A stretch of DNA of 39,492 nt, from NCBI GenBank assembly GCA_024642575.1, contig JAHEBB010000003.1, positions 1-39,492 of the forward strand, given 5' to 3'. Positions 7,734 through 17,004 of the stretch are shown here, one piece after another (the first letter of the stretch is position 1; each line of letters begins with the position of its first letter). The DNA comes from Trueperaceae bacterium. GTDB lineage: Bacteria > Deinococcota > Deinococci > Deinococcales > Trueperaceae. The notes beneath the pieces are model-generated. The model made no database searches. It was not told where the DNA came from and was given only the letters and a program-made list of their open reading frames with translations. The position numbers and the translations under genes were made by a program.

Positions 7734-8540
7734 TCAACCAAAAACATTTATGCCATGCTTACTGCATAGCTTTCTGGTTTCATAATCAAACCAGCCCTGA
7801 CCACCCGTATGTAAGACTTGAGTCCTCAAGTCTTCAAGAACCTCATGAACCAGTCGTTGCGGAATCGTTCTATCGGGCAAATTCAGATCGTATAAGACAT
7901 CCTCAATAAGCACATCTCCTACTGGACCCATATAGTTAACCAGTAAATTACGCAAATCATTAACAAAGCGCGGAGAAACCGTCGCCGAATCAAGCTCGAC
8001 CAAATCATAACTATGGAGCTCTTCCGCGGACTGGAGAACATCCTCGAGCCTCAAATGCTTTTTAAAGGCAATATCTCGCAAACTATCTAAACCGTTTAAA
8101 TAGGTCAGTAGCTGTAGCGCACCCACACTTAAAACAATATTCTTAACATCGTTTCTAACGGGGTTAGCCAGTAAGACGCAATCTTCATGAAGCAAGAATT
8201 TACCTGCGCGTTGGGCTTCATCAACCCTGCGAGAAGCCTCAAGCAAAACCAATTCCAAAGGCAATTTCTGACTCTCTATAGGCGCAGCCATGTTGGGCAA
8301 AAACTTAAACCGACCCTCGCCCCAGCTAAGCAAAACCGATACGGCATCAATGTCTAAACGTACACCCGCTTGACCTTCTTGACCAAGTCCGGCATGTACG
8401 AGTTTTCCATCTCGGTAAAAGATAAAGCCTTTGGTTCCTTGAAATTGCCTGATGACAAGACAACCTGTTACTCGGTTCATGGCCAAGTACTGCAAAAGAT
8501 TTCCTAAACCACCTTGACTTAACTGACCCTGCAAGTCCAT
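7734..8540 (-). CDS. DUF4388-domain protein
   Basis: This 268-aa soluble protein has the N-terminal (about 1-110) pattern of DUF4388 (PatA N-terminal-like): LQGQLSQGGLGNLLQYLAMN, then GCLVIRQ, GFIFYRDGKLVHAGLG and a W-GEGRFKFLP ending. Such domains occur often in Deinococcus and Myxococcus, usually in signalling proteins. The C-terminal half (about 120-268) is not recognised; it is alpha-helical-looking and acidic. I chose the ATG at 8540 over a TTG six codons upstream because DUF4388 proteins normally begin right at the L-x-G-x-L motif and GGAAAAG precedes this ATG. It is divergent from homoisocitrate dehydrogenase. A regulatory or scaffold role is only an inference. Confidence 0.72.
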   Translation of the reverse strand: MDLQGQLSQGGLGNLLQYLAMNRVTGCLVIRQFQGTKGFIFYRDGKLVHAGLGQEGQAGVRLDIDAVSVLLSWGEGRFKFLPNMAAPIESQKLPLELVLLEASRRVDEAQRAGKFLLHEDCVLLANPVRNDVKNIVLSVGALQLLTYLNGLDSLRDIAFKKHLRLEDVLQSAEELHSYDLVELDSATVSPRFVNDLRNLLVNYMGPVGDVLIEDVLYDLNLPDRTIPQRLVHEVLEDLRTQVLHTGGQGWFDYETRKLCSKHGINVFG

Positions 8541-8713
8541 CTTTTCCAGTCTACTCAAGAACCACGAAATAAACCAGCCGTTTTACACCATCCCCTAGAC
8601 TCTATTTGTGTTTAGCAAGCTCAATACAGGCTTTGTCTAAGGTATAACGATGCGATTCGCAAGAATTTAGGGAAGCCTCAAACGTGAAAATACATGGTAG
8701 CGTATGGCGGTTA

Positions 8714-8733
8714 AAGCTCGGCTCGAGCTTTTT
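8714..8733 (+). promoter_or_regulatory. Hairpin with U run in the homoisocitrate dehydrogenase leader
   Basis: AAAGCTCG (8714-8721) pairs with CGAGCTTT (8725-8732) around a 3-nt loop, followed directly by more T. It contains one GCTCGAGC copy (8721-8728) and ends just before the ribosome binding site AAGGAG (8739-8744). It looks like a terminator placed in a leader, so it may attenuate transcription, or it may end a short upstream transcript. Confidence 0.45.
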
Positions 8734-8748
8734 GGTTTAAGGAGTTTT

Positions 8749-9738
8749 ATGTACTCGATTTGTCTGCTTCCCGGAGACGGTATTGGACCCGAGGTTGTTC
8801 CGTCTGCCCAAGCAGTTTTAAATGCCTGTGGTTTAAAGTTTAAATTTATTAATGCCGAAGCGGGCTGGGCATGTTTTGAAAAAACAGGAAAAAGCGTTCC
8901 CGCCGAGACGCTAGACAAAATAATAGCCAGTGACGCCTGTTTAGCAGGTGCATTCACCAGCCCCAAACGCAAGGTGGAAGGTTTTTTTAGTGCCATCCGC
9001 TATTTAAGGCGAGAACTTGATCTTTTTGCCAATTTACGCCCAGCCAAAAGCCGACCCGTTAAAGACAGCTCTCCTGATATTGATATGCTCATGGTCCGTG
9101 AAAATACCGAAGGGCTTTATGTGGCTCAGGAAAGACGCTATGGAGATTTAGCCATTGCTGACGCGGTAATTACCAGGCAAGCCAGCGAGCGCATTACTAA
9201 AGTGGCCCTGGAGCAAGCAAGCAAGCGCCGAAAGAAACTTGCCATCATTCATAAAGCCAATGTTTTACCTGTCACCTCAGGGTTTTTTCTCGAAGTAGCT
9301 CAAGCTGAAGCTGCCAAACACCCTGAGATTCAAAGCTATGATTTAATCGTTGACGCTGCCGCCATGATGTTGGTGCGTTCTGCAAGCCAGTTTGATGTCA
9401 TGGTTACTACCAATCTTTTTGGCGATATTTTGAGTGATCTTATGGCCGGATTGGTTGGCGGTTTAGGCATAGCACCGAGTGCCAATATAGGGGATAAGTA
9501 CGCGATTTTTGAATCCGTGCATGGGTCTGCACCAGACATTGCGGGTAAGGGCATTGCTAACCCCTGCGCCACCATTCTTTCTGCGGTTATGATGCTCGAG
9601 CATTTAGGTGAAAAAGAAACTGCCCAAGGCATTGATAACGCTGTTAATAAAGTTTTGGCAACAGGGCCAAGCACGCCCGACCTAGGGGGCAGTGCCACAA
9701 CCCAAGAATTCACCCATGCAATTATCAAAGCATTATGA
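8749..9738 (+). CDS. hicd: Homoisocitrate dehydrogenase (lysine biosynthesis)
   Basis: This 329-aa enzyme oxidatively decarboxylates homoisocitrate to 2-oxoadipate in the alpha-aminoadipate route to lysine used by Thermus and Deinococcus. It is a beta-decarboxylating dehydrogenase with the nucleotide/Mg signatures GDGIGPEV near the N-terminus, [20 protein letters not shown], the catalytic lysine in [26 protein letters not shown] and [15 protein letters not shown]. The substrate loop [20 protein letters not shown] closely follows the remembered Thermus enzyme, favouring it over isopropylmalate or isocitrate dehydrogenase. The start is the ATG at 8749 ([11 protein letters not shown]), with AAGGAG four bases upstream; the frame extends 15 codons further but without family similarity. 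No other lysine gene is adjacent. Confidence 0.88.
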   Translation: MYSICLLPGDGIGPEVVPSAQAVLNACGLKFKFINAEAGWACFEKTGKSVPAETLDKIIASDACLAGAFTSPKRKVEGFFSAIRYLRRELDLFANLRPAKSRPVKDSSPDIDMLMVRENTEGLYVAQERRYGDLAIADAVITRQASERITKVALEQASKRRKKLAIIHKANVLPVTSGFFLEVAQAEAAKHPEIQSYDLIVDAAAMMLVRSASQFDVMVTTNLFGDILSDLMAGLVGGLGIAPSANIGDKYAIFESVHGSAPDIAGKGIANPCATILSAVMMLEHLGEKETAQGIDNAVNKVLATGPSTPDLGGSATTQEFTHAIIKAL

Positions 9739-9850
9739 TACCCTCTCATCTGTTAAGCTTTTCTTTAAGTTAGGCTTTTTGGTGGGCATGTTGGTCTTAT
9801 GTTGCAAACTTCAACCCCCAGACATCTTTGTTTTTGAGAGGTCTAGGTAA

Positions 9851-10711
9851 ATGTACGCATTACAACAAGCAATGAGAGCAGTCAGGGCAAACTGGGTTGC
9901 CAGCGTTTCAACCATTGCTACTATGATTTTATCGCTAACGGTGTTAGCAGGCTTTAGCCTTTTAACTTTAAATTTAAATGCCTGGCTGTCTCGCTTACAA
10001 AGTGAGCTCGAGCTTAGTGCTTATCTTAGTGACAGTGCAGATGAGGCCGTTTTGCTAGGTACCATTAAAGCTTGGCCTGAAGTCTCGAGCGTTGACTACA
10101 TTCCAAAAGAGCGTGCTATTACTGATCTCGGCATGGATTTTCCAAGCATTTCTCTGGCTACTGACCTAGTTGGTAACCCTTTACCCAATCGGCTTGACCT
10201 TAAGGTAGTTGACCCAAGACTGGTCAACACTGTTAGTAGCAAATTAAAAAACTTATCAGGCATCAATGAAGTCCAGGATGGGTCAGATACCGCTCAAACC
10301 TTTGTTGCTATTAATGAGTCCGTTCAAGTCATAGGCTCAATATTGATTATTGTGCTTTTAACCAGTAGCCTCTTTGCTATCGTCAATTCAATTCGCGCAG
10401 CCATCACCGCCAGAGCAAGAGAAATCGAAGTTATGCGGCTGGTTGGGGCAACCCGTGAGTTTATAAGAGCCCCTTTTTTAATTGAAGGCTTTTTGCTTGG
10501 TCTAATTAGCGCCTGTGTTGCCTTGGTCCTTATTATACCTGGCTATCAATTTGTCCTGTTTCGCCTTTCAGATCGCCTACAGTTTTTACCTCTGGTTCGT
10601 GACCTTTGGTTACTTATTCGCGTCACAGGTTTACTTTTTGCACTTGCCTTGCTGGTAGGTATTGTAGGCAGCGCTATTTCTATCTCTCAGCATTTACGTG
10701 AGGAAATTTAG
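9851..10711 (+). CDS. ftsX: Cell-division protein FtsX
   Basis: This 286-aa membrane subunit belongs to the FtsEX complex, an ABC-transporter-like machine that transmits ATP hydrolysis to periplasmic peptidoglycan hydrolase activators during division. The first helix (about 18-42) is followed by an extracellular domain (about 45-155), then three helices with the conserved segment ITARAREIEVMRLVGATREFIRAPFLIEG. The length is normal. The ATPase partner ftsE is usually just upstream but is absent here; homoisocitrate dehydrogenase takes that place. The stop codon directly abuts the ATG of the EnvC-like gene, so the two are translationally coupled and likely work together. Confidence 0.9.
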   Translation: MYALQQAMRAVRANWVASVSTIATMILSLTVLAGFSLLTLNLNAWLSRLQSELELSAYLSDSADEAVLLGTIKAWPEVSSVDYIPKERAITDLGMDFPSISLATDLVGNPLPNRLDLKVVDPRLVNTVSSKLKNLSGINEVQDGSDTAQTFVAINESVQVIGSILIIVLLTSSLFAIVNSIRAAITARAREIEVMRLVGATREFIRAPFLIEGFLLGLISACVALVLIIPGYQFVLFRLSDRLQFLPLVRDLWLLIRVTGLLFALALLVGIVGSAISISQHLREEI

Positions 10712-11995
10712 ATGCGTCGCTATAGTCTTTGGCTGAGTATTTTTATGCTTTTCTTTACGATAGGACTGGCGCAAGAAAGCGATTTACAAAAACAACTGGA
10801 AGGCGAGGTCGCAGACTACCAATCCCTTCTTGAAGAACGCGCCTCGGAACTTAGCTCCATAGAAGAGACCTTGGGTACAACCGCTAACCAACTTAACGAG
10901 CAGATTGCTCAGCGAGATTCTCTCAGTGAAGATTTATCAAGTCTAAAATCTGAAAAAAAAGAGCTCGAGGCTAGCCTTGCTGATTTAGAAGCTCAGCTGG
11001 CAGATACTCAAAGCCAAACAGCTGATTTGCAAGATGAAATTGCGCAGCTCAAAGTTCGCGTCGAAGGCATTCTTATCAATATGTATAAACAAAGGGGGGG
11101 TAGCTTTGCGAGTACCCTTAGTCAGGCAAAGAATTTTCATGATTTACAAGTAAACAACTATTACTTATCGCTTTTGGCTGAGCAAGATTTAGCGCTTATT
11201 ATGCAACTGGACACTAAGGCAAAAGACCTCGCAACCTTGCAACAAGAGCAGTCTTTGCAACTTGCCAACCTTGACGCCAAAAAGACTGAGCTAAGTGACA
11301 ATGAGACCAGTTTGGTGGCCAAACAAGACGAACTAAAAAGCCTGATTGGCAATTTGCAATCATCTCAAGAAGGTCAGTTGGCCTTAAGGGCAAACCTGCT
11401 AAAAGAGCAAAGCAATCTTGAGAACAGCATTTCACAGGCGATAGAAAAGCTCGAGCAAGAAAAAGAGCGTTTGCGCCGTGAAGCCGAGGATAAAAGACGA
11501 CAGGCTGCTAGTGCCGGTACTGAGGCAGAGCGCCAAGTTCTTATTGCCGAAGCGGAAAAAGCTGAAACTCGATTGGCAGCTTTAGGGGCACCCTTGCCTG
11601 CTTTAACTTCAGGTTATATCTACCCTATTGATAGCCCAACACTGGTGAGTCGTTACAAAGATATAGGCTCAGGGGTCATTTTGACCACTGAATTAGCTGG
11701 CGCTGCAGTCAGAGCCATCAACAAAGGCATCGTTAGAGAAATGGGGTTTTTCTCAGCCAATGATGGCTATACGGTTACCATTCAGCACAGCGAATCTTTA
11801 AGCTCTTCTTATGTCAATTTACAGGCAACACCTTTAGTAGATGTGGGTGATGTCGTTGAGCAAGGGCAAATTATTGGCTATCTAGGAGGGGGCACCTTAA
11901 CACCGCCTAATGCCCTCAGGTTTTACATGATTAAAACCAATGCCGATGGGAGTTTTGTCGCTTTTACCGACCCGGCAGGGCAACTTGGATTTTAG
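10712..11995 (+). CDS. EnvC-like murein hydrolase activator (coiled coil + degenerate LytM)
   Basis: This 427-aa exported protein has a signal peptide (about 1-20, MRRYSLWLSIFMLFFTIGLA), a long coiled coil (about 25-290, rich in L/E/Q/K heptads) and a LytM-like C-terminal domain (about 300-427). The zinc and catalytic residues of M23 peptidases are all replaced: no HxxxD, YVNL in place of YaHL, and LRFYM in place of HLHFE. This is the EnvC pattern, in which FtsEX pulls on the coiled coil so that the inert LytM domain activates an amidase. Direct coupling to ftsX supports that job. A PcsB-like active hydrolase is unlikely given the missing residues. Confidence 0.85.
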   Translation: MRRYSLWLSIFMLFFTIGLAQESDLQKQLEGEVADYQSLLEERASELSSIEETLGTTANQLNEQIAQRDSLSEDLSSLKSEKKELEASLADLEAQLADTQSQTADLQDEIAQLKVRVEGILINMYKQRGGSFASTLSQAKNFHDLQVNNYYLSLLAEQDLALIMQLDTKAKDLATLQQEQSLQLANLDAKKTELSDNETSLVAKQDELKSLIGNLQSSQEGQLALRANLLKEQSNLENSISQAIEKLEQEKERLRREAEDKRRQAASAGTEAERQVLIAEAEKAETRLAALGAPLPALTSGYIYPIDSPTLVSRYKDIGSGVILTTELAGAAVRAINKGIVREMGFFSANDGYTVTIQHSESLSSSYVNLQATPLVDVGDVVEQGQIIGYLGGGTLTPPNALRFYMIKTNADGSFVAFTDPAGQLGF

Positions 11996-12003
11996 CTAAA
12001 ACC

Positions 12004-12807
12004 ATGAACTGGTTAGAGCGGGCGGGTCATTACCAAGAGCAAAAGGAAGATTTTGTCATCATTACATTAGTAGAGGTTCGGGGTCATGCACCAAGATCAG
12101 CAGGCAGCAAAATGCTGGTTACCAAAACGGACTTTCATGGCAGTATCGGTGGAGGTAATCTTGAAAAAACAGCCATTAGTAAGGCTCGAGCCTTACTAGA
12201 GCAAACCAAACAACCTACCGAGTTTTTTAATCTTAAACTCAATTTGCAATCAGGCGATTTCGGCATTCAATGTTGCGGAGGTGAAGTTAAAGTTATGCTC
12301 GAGCGTATAAACACTCACAGACCTAGCGTTGTTATTTTTGGCGCAGGGCATGTAGGGCAAGCGCTCCTTGGTGTCCTTGGCTTACTCCCCATAGATATTT
12401 ACCTCATTGATTCTCGCCAAGAGCTTGTTAAAAACGCAATCAAACCTTCAACAGCCAAGCTTATAACTCTCCATGAACTCATTCCTGAAGCTGCCTTCGC
12501 CACTCTGCCTCAAAACAGTATTTTACTTATCTTAACGCACGACCATGCAGAAGATTTAGCGATTTTAGATACAGCGCTTAAGGTTGATACTTACCCGTTT
12601 ATCGGACTCATTGGTAGTCAGGTAAAATGGCAAACCTTTCAACATGAATTAAGAAAACAAGGACACTCTGATGAAACGCTCGAGCGAGTACATTGCCCTA
12701 TCGGCCTTGAAAACCTTAAGGAAAACCACCCAGGTGCCATTGCCATATCAACTGCCGCACAAATCTTAGCATTGTTACAAAACCAAGGAGTTCAGCTTGA
12801 ACCATGA
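12004..12807 (+). CDS. xdhC: XdhC-family molybdenum-cofactor chaperone
   Basis: This 267-aa protein of the XdhC/CoxI family matures and inserts the sulfurated molybdenum cofactor into xanthine dehydrogenase-like enzymes. The N-terminal part has GHAPRSAGSKMLVTKTDFHG and SIGGGNLE. The conserved cysteines GIQCCGGEVKV follow at about 97-98. A Rossmann-like C-terminal domain opens with VVIFGAGHVGQALL (about 113-126), and LIGSQVKW is near the end. The start ATG lies 8 nt after the EnvC-like stop codon, without a visible Shine-Dalgarno. It overlaps the deaminase gene by 11 nt. No xanthine dehydrogenase subunits lie in the window. Confidence 0.87.
   Translation: MNWLERAGHYQEQKEDFVIITLVEVRGHAPRSAGSKMLVTKTDFHGSIGGGNLEKTAISKARALLEQTKQPTEFFNLKLNLQSGDFGIQCCGGEVKVMLERINTHRPSVVIFGAGHVGQALLGVLGLLPIDIYLIDSRQELVKNAIKPSTAKLITLHELIPEAAFATLPQNSILLILTHDHAEDLAILDTALKVDTYPFIGLIGSQVKWQTFQHELRKQGHSDETLERVHCPIGLENLKENHPGAIAISTAAQILALLQNQGVQLEP
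12785..12790 (+). promoter_or_regulatory. Ribosome binding site that fixes the TTG start
   Basis: AAGGAG lies inside the end of xdhC, six bases before the TTG at 12797. It supports the non-ATG start of the deaminase and implies translational coupling to xdhC. Confidence 0.7.
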
Positions 12808-13273
12808 CACACTCATTCGGCGCACTTTCGCCCTAGCCAGTCAAGCCAGAGTTAAGGGAAATCATCCTTTTGCTGCTTTACTCACTGACTCATCTGGAAA
12901 AATCATTCTTGAAGCCGAAAATACCGTAACAACCGAAAAAGATAGTACAGGGCATGCTGAAACCAATCTTATGCGCCTAGCCTCAAAGACCTTTGACCGC
13001 GACTTTTTACAGACATGTACGCTCTACTCCAGCACCGAACCATGCATTATGTGTTCAGGTGCTATCTACTGGACAAATGTCAAGCGGATTGTTTTTGGCC
13101 TAAGGGAAAGCGAACTTCTGGCAATCACGGGCAATAATCCAGAAAACCCTACCTTAAGCTTGCCTAGCACTAAAGTTTTCGAACTCGGCAAAATTGCCAT
13201 CGAAGTGATTGGCCCCGTCTTAGAAGATGAAGCGAGACTTGTGCATGAGAGGTTCTGGGAACAGTTTCTTTAA
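12797..13273 (+). CDS. Guanine-deaminase-like nucleobase deaminase
   Basis: This 158-aa zinc hydrolase belongs to the cytidine-deaminase superfamily. The zinc site is complete: H53-A-E55 with the proton-shuttling glutamate, and P-C83-I-M-C86. The middle segment YSSTEPCIMCSGAIYWTNVKRIVFGL and a C-terminus ending VHERFW fit the Bacillus GuaD type, which turns guanine into xanthine. Pairing with xdhC makes sense, as xanthine is the substrate of xanthine dehydrogenase. The start is TTG at 12797: AAGGAG sits 6 nt upstream, and the nearby ATG (12804) is out of frame. TadA-like or other base deaminases are alternatives, but a TadA already exists in the window. Confidence 0.78.
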   Translation: MNHDTLIRRTFALASQARVKGNHPFAALLTDSSGKIILEAENTVTTEKDSTGHAETNLMRLASKTFDRDFLQTCTLYSSTEPCIMCSGAIYWTNVKRIVFGLRESELLAITGNNPENPTLSLPSTKVFELGKIAIEVIGPVLEDEARLVHERFWEQFL

Positions 13274-13456
13274 AAGGCTGTACACCATTCCTTAAAAAAC
13301 CGCAGTCTACATAGCTTTGTTATTCAGCTATCAGGTTTAAACTAAGACAATTTAATCCATGATCAGTTTTCAGAAGGCTAAGCCAAATGTTTTTGTGTTT
13401 AGCATCTGTTCTGTAAATCTTTTTAGAGGTACTTAGCTAGGCTCGAGGTGAAAGCA

Positions 13457-15028
13457 ATGCCAGACATCAAACTTACCGCCCCTATTCTTCCCGAATACGA
13501 GGCCATTTTAAGCCCCGAAGCGCTTCAGTTTGCCGCCAAGCTTCATCTAGCTTTAAACGACCGCCGCGCAGAGCTCTTAGCCAATCGTGAAGAGCGTCAG
13601 GCCATTTTTGATAAGGGAGGCTTACCTGATTTTCTTGAAGAAACCAAACACATTCGCGAAACTGACTGGAAAGTTGCCTCAACCCCTGCGGACTTAAACG
13701 ATAGACGTGTAGAAATTACTGGCCCTCTTGATCGCAAGATGATGATTAACGCCTTTAATAGTGGCGCTAAAGTCTTTATGGCAGATGCCGAGGACAGCAT
13801 GGCCCCCCATTGGGATAATGTGATTCAAGGGCAAATTAATTTAAAGGATGCCGTTCGTAAAACCATTAGTTTTTACGATGAAGCCAGAGGTAAAAGCTAT
13901 GAACTCAATGACTCAAAGCTTGCCACCTTATTGTTACGTCCGAGAGGCTGGCATTTGCATGAAAAGCATGTTTTGGTTGACGGAAAACCAATAAGCGGCG
14001 GGCTTTTTGATTTCGCGCTTTATATGTACCACAATGCCAAATACCTTTTAGAGCACGGCAGTGGACCCTATTTTTACTTACCTAAGCTCGAGTCTCACCT
14101 TGAGGCAAGACTCTGGAATGACGCTTTTGTTTTAGCGCAAAACGAATTGGGAATACCGCAGGGGAGCATACGGGCAACGGTGCTCATTGAAACCATACTA
14201 GCGGCGTTTGAAATGGACGAAATCCTTTACGAACTTAAAGACCACATGTCAGGGCTTAACGCAGGTCGCTGGGACTATATCTTTAACTTCATTAAAAAGC
14301 TAAGAAACCACCCTGACAAAACCTTGCCTGACCGCGCCCAGGTCACTATGACTGTACCGTTTATGAAAGCTTACGCTGAACTTCTGGTTAAAACCTGCCA
14401 TCGTCGCGGCGCTCACGCCATTGGTGGCATGGCGGCCTTTATTCCCAGCAGACGTGACGAGGATGTCAATAGAAAAGCTTTTTCCAGTGTTTTAGCTGAT
14501 AAAAGACGTGAAGCCAGTCAAGGTTATGACGGTACCTGGGTTGCCCATCCTGACTTGGTACCCGTTGCCAAACAAGCCTTTGATGAAGTTTTAGGCGATA
14601 AACCAAATCAAAAAGACAATTTACGTCAAGACCTGACGGTTGAACAGCAAGACTTGCTGAATACCAAGTTTGACTCGAGCGTTACCGAAGCAGGCGTTCG
14701 CATGAATATCGATGTCGGCATACAGTATCTAAATTCCTGGCTAAATGGTAACGGTGCTGCCGCCATTTATAACCTTATGGAAGACGCAGCCACTGCCGAA
14801 ATCAGCCGCGCCCAACTCTGGCAGTGGATAAAAAATAAAACTCAGCTTAACGACGGTCGCACCATAACAAGAGCTATGTACACTTCTATGAGAGATCAAG
14901 AGCTTAGCCGCCTTAAGCAAGACTACGGTGACAGTCGTTTTGATGAGGCTGCTGACATTATGAATCAACTCATTTTGACAGATGATTTTATCGCCTTTTT
15001 GACCCTGCCAGCTTACGAGCATATTTAA
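13457..15028 (+). CDS. aceB: Malate synthase A
   Basis: This enzyme condenses glyoxylate with acetyl-CoA to malate, the second step of the glyoxylate shunt. It has about 523 aa, typical of isoform A. Recognisable blocks are [35 protein letters not shown], an [15 protein letters not shown] metal/substrate region, [19 protein letters not shown] and [15 protein letters not shown] chose the ATG at 13457 because GAGG (13445-13448) lies 8 nt upstream; a GTG at 13448 is in frame but overlaps that site. The Shine-Dalgarno bases come from a CTCGAGG motif copy. No isocitrate lyase lies next to it. A bidirectional terminator follows at 15154-15199. Confidence 0.94.
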   Translation: MPDIKLTAPILPEYEAILSPEALQFAAKLHLALNDRRAELLANREERQAIFDKGGLPDFLEETKHIRETDWKVASTPADLNDRRVEITGPLDRKMMINAFNSGAKVFMADAEDSMAPHWDNVIQGQINLKDAVRKTISFYDEARGKSYELNDSKLATLLLRPRGWHLHEKHVLVDGKPISGGLFDFALYMYHNAKYLLEHGSGPYFYLPKLESHLEARLWNDAFVLAQNELGIPQGSIRATVLIETILAAFEMDEILYELKDHMSGLNAGRWDYIFNFIKKLRNHPDKTLPDRAQVTMTVPFMKAYAELLVKTCHRRGAHAIGGMAAFIPSRRDEDVNRKAFSSVLADKRREASQGYDGTWVAHPDLVPVAKQAFDEVLGDKPNQKDNLRQDLTVEQQDLLNTKFDSSVTEAGVRMNIDVGIQYLNSWLNGNGAAAIYNLMEDAATAEISRAQLWQWIKNKTQLNDGRTITRAMYTSMRDQELSRLKQDYGDSRFDEAADIMNQLILTDDFIAFLTLPAYEHI

Positions 15029-15153
15029 AAACTGAAGCGTTTAGATCACTTTAAAGGCTTTGGGTCGGCAATGGGCATTGCATACTAAGGTCGTAGTGGC
15101 TAGCATCCACAGTGGTTTTCTTCCCTAAATTGCTTATCAGATCATTAAAAAGA

Positions 15154-15199
15154 AAAAGGAAACAAGAGCCAGACATTAATCCAGCTCTTGTTTCCTTTT
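15154..15199. terminator. Bidirectional terminator between aceB and the flotillin gene
   Basis: A perfect 16-bp inverted repeat (15154-15169 with 15184-15199; core GGAAACAAGAGC/GCTCTTGTTTCC) with a 14-nt loop. It is flanked by A4 on the left and T4 on the right, so it can stop transcripts of both convergent genes. Confidence 0.85.
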
Positions 15200-15207
15200 G
15201 AATACAT

Positions 15208-17004
15208 TTAGTTTTCTTTAGGCTCAGTACCTTGTTTGGCCTGAGCTATAATGGCTTGCAAACTTGCCATCAGGTCTAGCATGCTGCCATCTTTGAGTAT
15301 CTCCGTATTCTGAACCGCCCCATCAATCATCTGCCCAAGACCCATGCCTTTGGTGTACTGGCTCATCATGGCAGACATAGTTTCAGGTGAACCAAAAATC
15401 TGCATGTTACCGCGACTCATAAACTCGGCAATGGCTTTGGCCATCTCAATTTGTACGTCACGTCCTGCTTGAATGCGCAGTTTTTGCACTTCAAATTCAA
15501 TAGCTGCGTGACTAAACTGCTCGCGGTTTTCTAGTGCCTCGCGTTCAACCGCAACCCTTGCCTGTTCAACATTGACCCTTTCACGCTCAATATCAACGTC
15601 AATGCGCTTGAGCGCCGTTTCACCTCTTGCTAAGCGTTCTTTAGCTTCGGCTTCTGCATCAGCTTTGGTGAGGGCTGCTTCTGCCTCGAGCTTGGCAGCT
15701 TCTTGAGAGGCAGTTGCCCTTTTTACTTGGGTAAAGGCTTCGACTTCTGCATCAGTCTCCTGACGAATGCGGTCTTCATCAATTTGCTGTTTGGCCGCAA
15801 TAAGTTTGGTTTTGGCTGCACGCTCTGCTTCAGCCACACTTTTTACCGTGACCACTTCTTGTTCAGCCGTTTCACGAGCAGCCTTTGCTTCTAAAAAGCT
15901 TTTTTCAGCTTGCGCTCTGGCACGTTCGGCCTCGGCAATCTCTACTTCGCGCTGACGCTCAGCAATATCAACAGCTTTTTTCCGTTCAACATCGGCAGTT
16001 TCAAGCTCTTTTTGTCTGGCGATCAGTTCACGGTCACGCTCCAAGCTACGGCGTTTTACAGCTTCTTCTTGCGCAATGCGGGCTTCTTCTACCTGACGTT
16101 GCTGTTCTATGCCGTAGGTTTCTGCCTCCCGACCGCGTTCAGCCCTTGCCCTAGCTATTTCTGATTGCTGCGTGGCTTCGGCTTCGGCCTGTTCACGCTC
16201 GAGCTCCAAAGTTTCTTTCCGTGTATGTACATTCTTGGTCGTAATTTCTCGCAGCGCTTCTTGCTCAATACGGTTACGCTCAACCAAGGCTGACTGCGTA
16301 ATTTCGGTAATCTTGCGCTTACCTTGCGCATCAAAGATATTGTTGTCACTGAGCATGTCCTGGTTAGTCTGGTCAAAACGAGAGATGGTAACACTCTCTA
16401 AGGTAAGCCCATTTTGCTCAAGATCAGTGGTTACAAGTTGTTGCACGGCACTGGCAAACTCATCACGCTGGGCGTGAATCTCTACCAAATCTTTGGTCGC
16501 AGCAACACTGCGGAGTGCAGAAACTAATTTTTCAAAAACCAGACTGGCAACTGACTCGTTATTGACACTTTTTTCACCCAAGCTTCGGGCTGCATTAATC
16601 ACATCATCTTGATCGGGTAAAACTTTAATGTAAAATTCAGCGCGTACATCAACCCGCAAGTTATCCTTAGTTATAAGGGCATCTTGTCCAATTCGCTCAA
16701 CATCAAGCTTCATGGTTTCAAGTGATACGGGCACCATTTGCTGCACAATAGGAATAAAAAGCCCGCCCTGATCAATTAAAACGCGGCGTCCGCCCATTCC
16801 TGTCATAACGTAAGCTTCATTAGCTGAAGGCTTAATGTAAAAGTTTTTTATCGCCCAAACAATCAAACCAATCGCCAGAAAAAATAGGCTAAAAACCATA
16901 CTTACCAAACTATTCATAGCAGACCAGGTGGGCATAAAGCTCGAGCCAAAAAGGCTTAAACCTGCACTCACAAGCGCCAGAATCACAAACACAAAACCAA
17001 TCAT
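15208..17004 (-). CDS. Flotillin-family membrane scaffold protein (YqiK-like)
   Basis: This 598-aa protein has an N-terminal membrane segment (about 1-55), an SPFH/band-7 domain (about 60-235, with GMGGRRVLIDQGGLFIPI and RVDVRAEFYIKV) and a long charged coiled coil rich in A/E/R/K (about 240-520). A short C-terminal tail follows. Flotillins assemble into membrane microdomains and influence membrane fluidity and cell-wall synthesis. The gene overlaps the upstream NfeD-like gene by ATGA (17001-17004), the same arrangement as yqiJ-yqiK of E. coli. The start ATG is the overlap ATG. It is close to the usual YqiK/flotillin length, and the repetitive coiled coil shows no break. Confidence 0.88.
   Translation of the reverse strand: MIGFVFVILALVSAGLSLFGSSFMPTWSAMNSLVSMVFSLFFLAIGLIVWAIKNFYIKPSANEAYVMTGMGGRRVLIDQGGLFIPIVQQMVPVSLETMKLDVERIGQDALITKDNLRVDVRAEFYIKVLPDQDDVINAARSLGEKSVNNESVASLVFEKLVSALRSVAATKDLVEIHAQRDEFASAVQQLVTTDLEQNGLTLESVTISRFDQTNQDMLSDNNIFDAQGKRKITEITQSALVERNRIEQEALREITTKNVHTRKETLELEREQAEAEATQQSEIARARAERGREAETYGIEQQRQVEEARIAQEEAVKRRSLERDRELIARQKELETADVERKKAVDIAERQREVEIAEAERARAQAEKSFLEAKAARETAEQEVVTVKSVAEAERAAKTKLIAAKQQIDEDRIRQETDAEVEAFTQVKRATASQEAAKLEAEAALTKADAEAEAKERLARGETALKRIDVDIERERVNVEQARVAVEREALENREQFSHAAIEFEVQKLRIQAGRDVQIEMAKAIAEFMSRGNMQIFGSPETMSAMMSQYTKGMGLGQMIDGAVQNTEILKDGSMLDLMASLQAIIAQAKQGTEPKEN

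Noticed and set aside
8667-8996. Minus-strand frame opposite homoisocitrate dehydrogenase
   Set aside because: Antisense shadow of a well-conserved gene, with no similarity of its own.
15885-16477. Several plus-strand frames opposite the flotillin coiled coil
   Set aside because: The repetitive A/E/R-rich codons of the coiled coil leave the opposite strand free of stops; compositional artefact.
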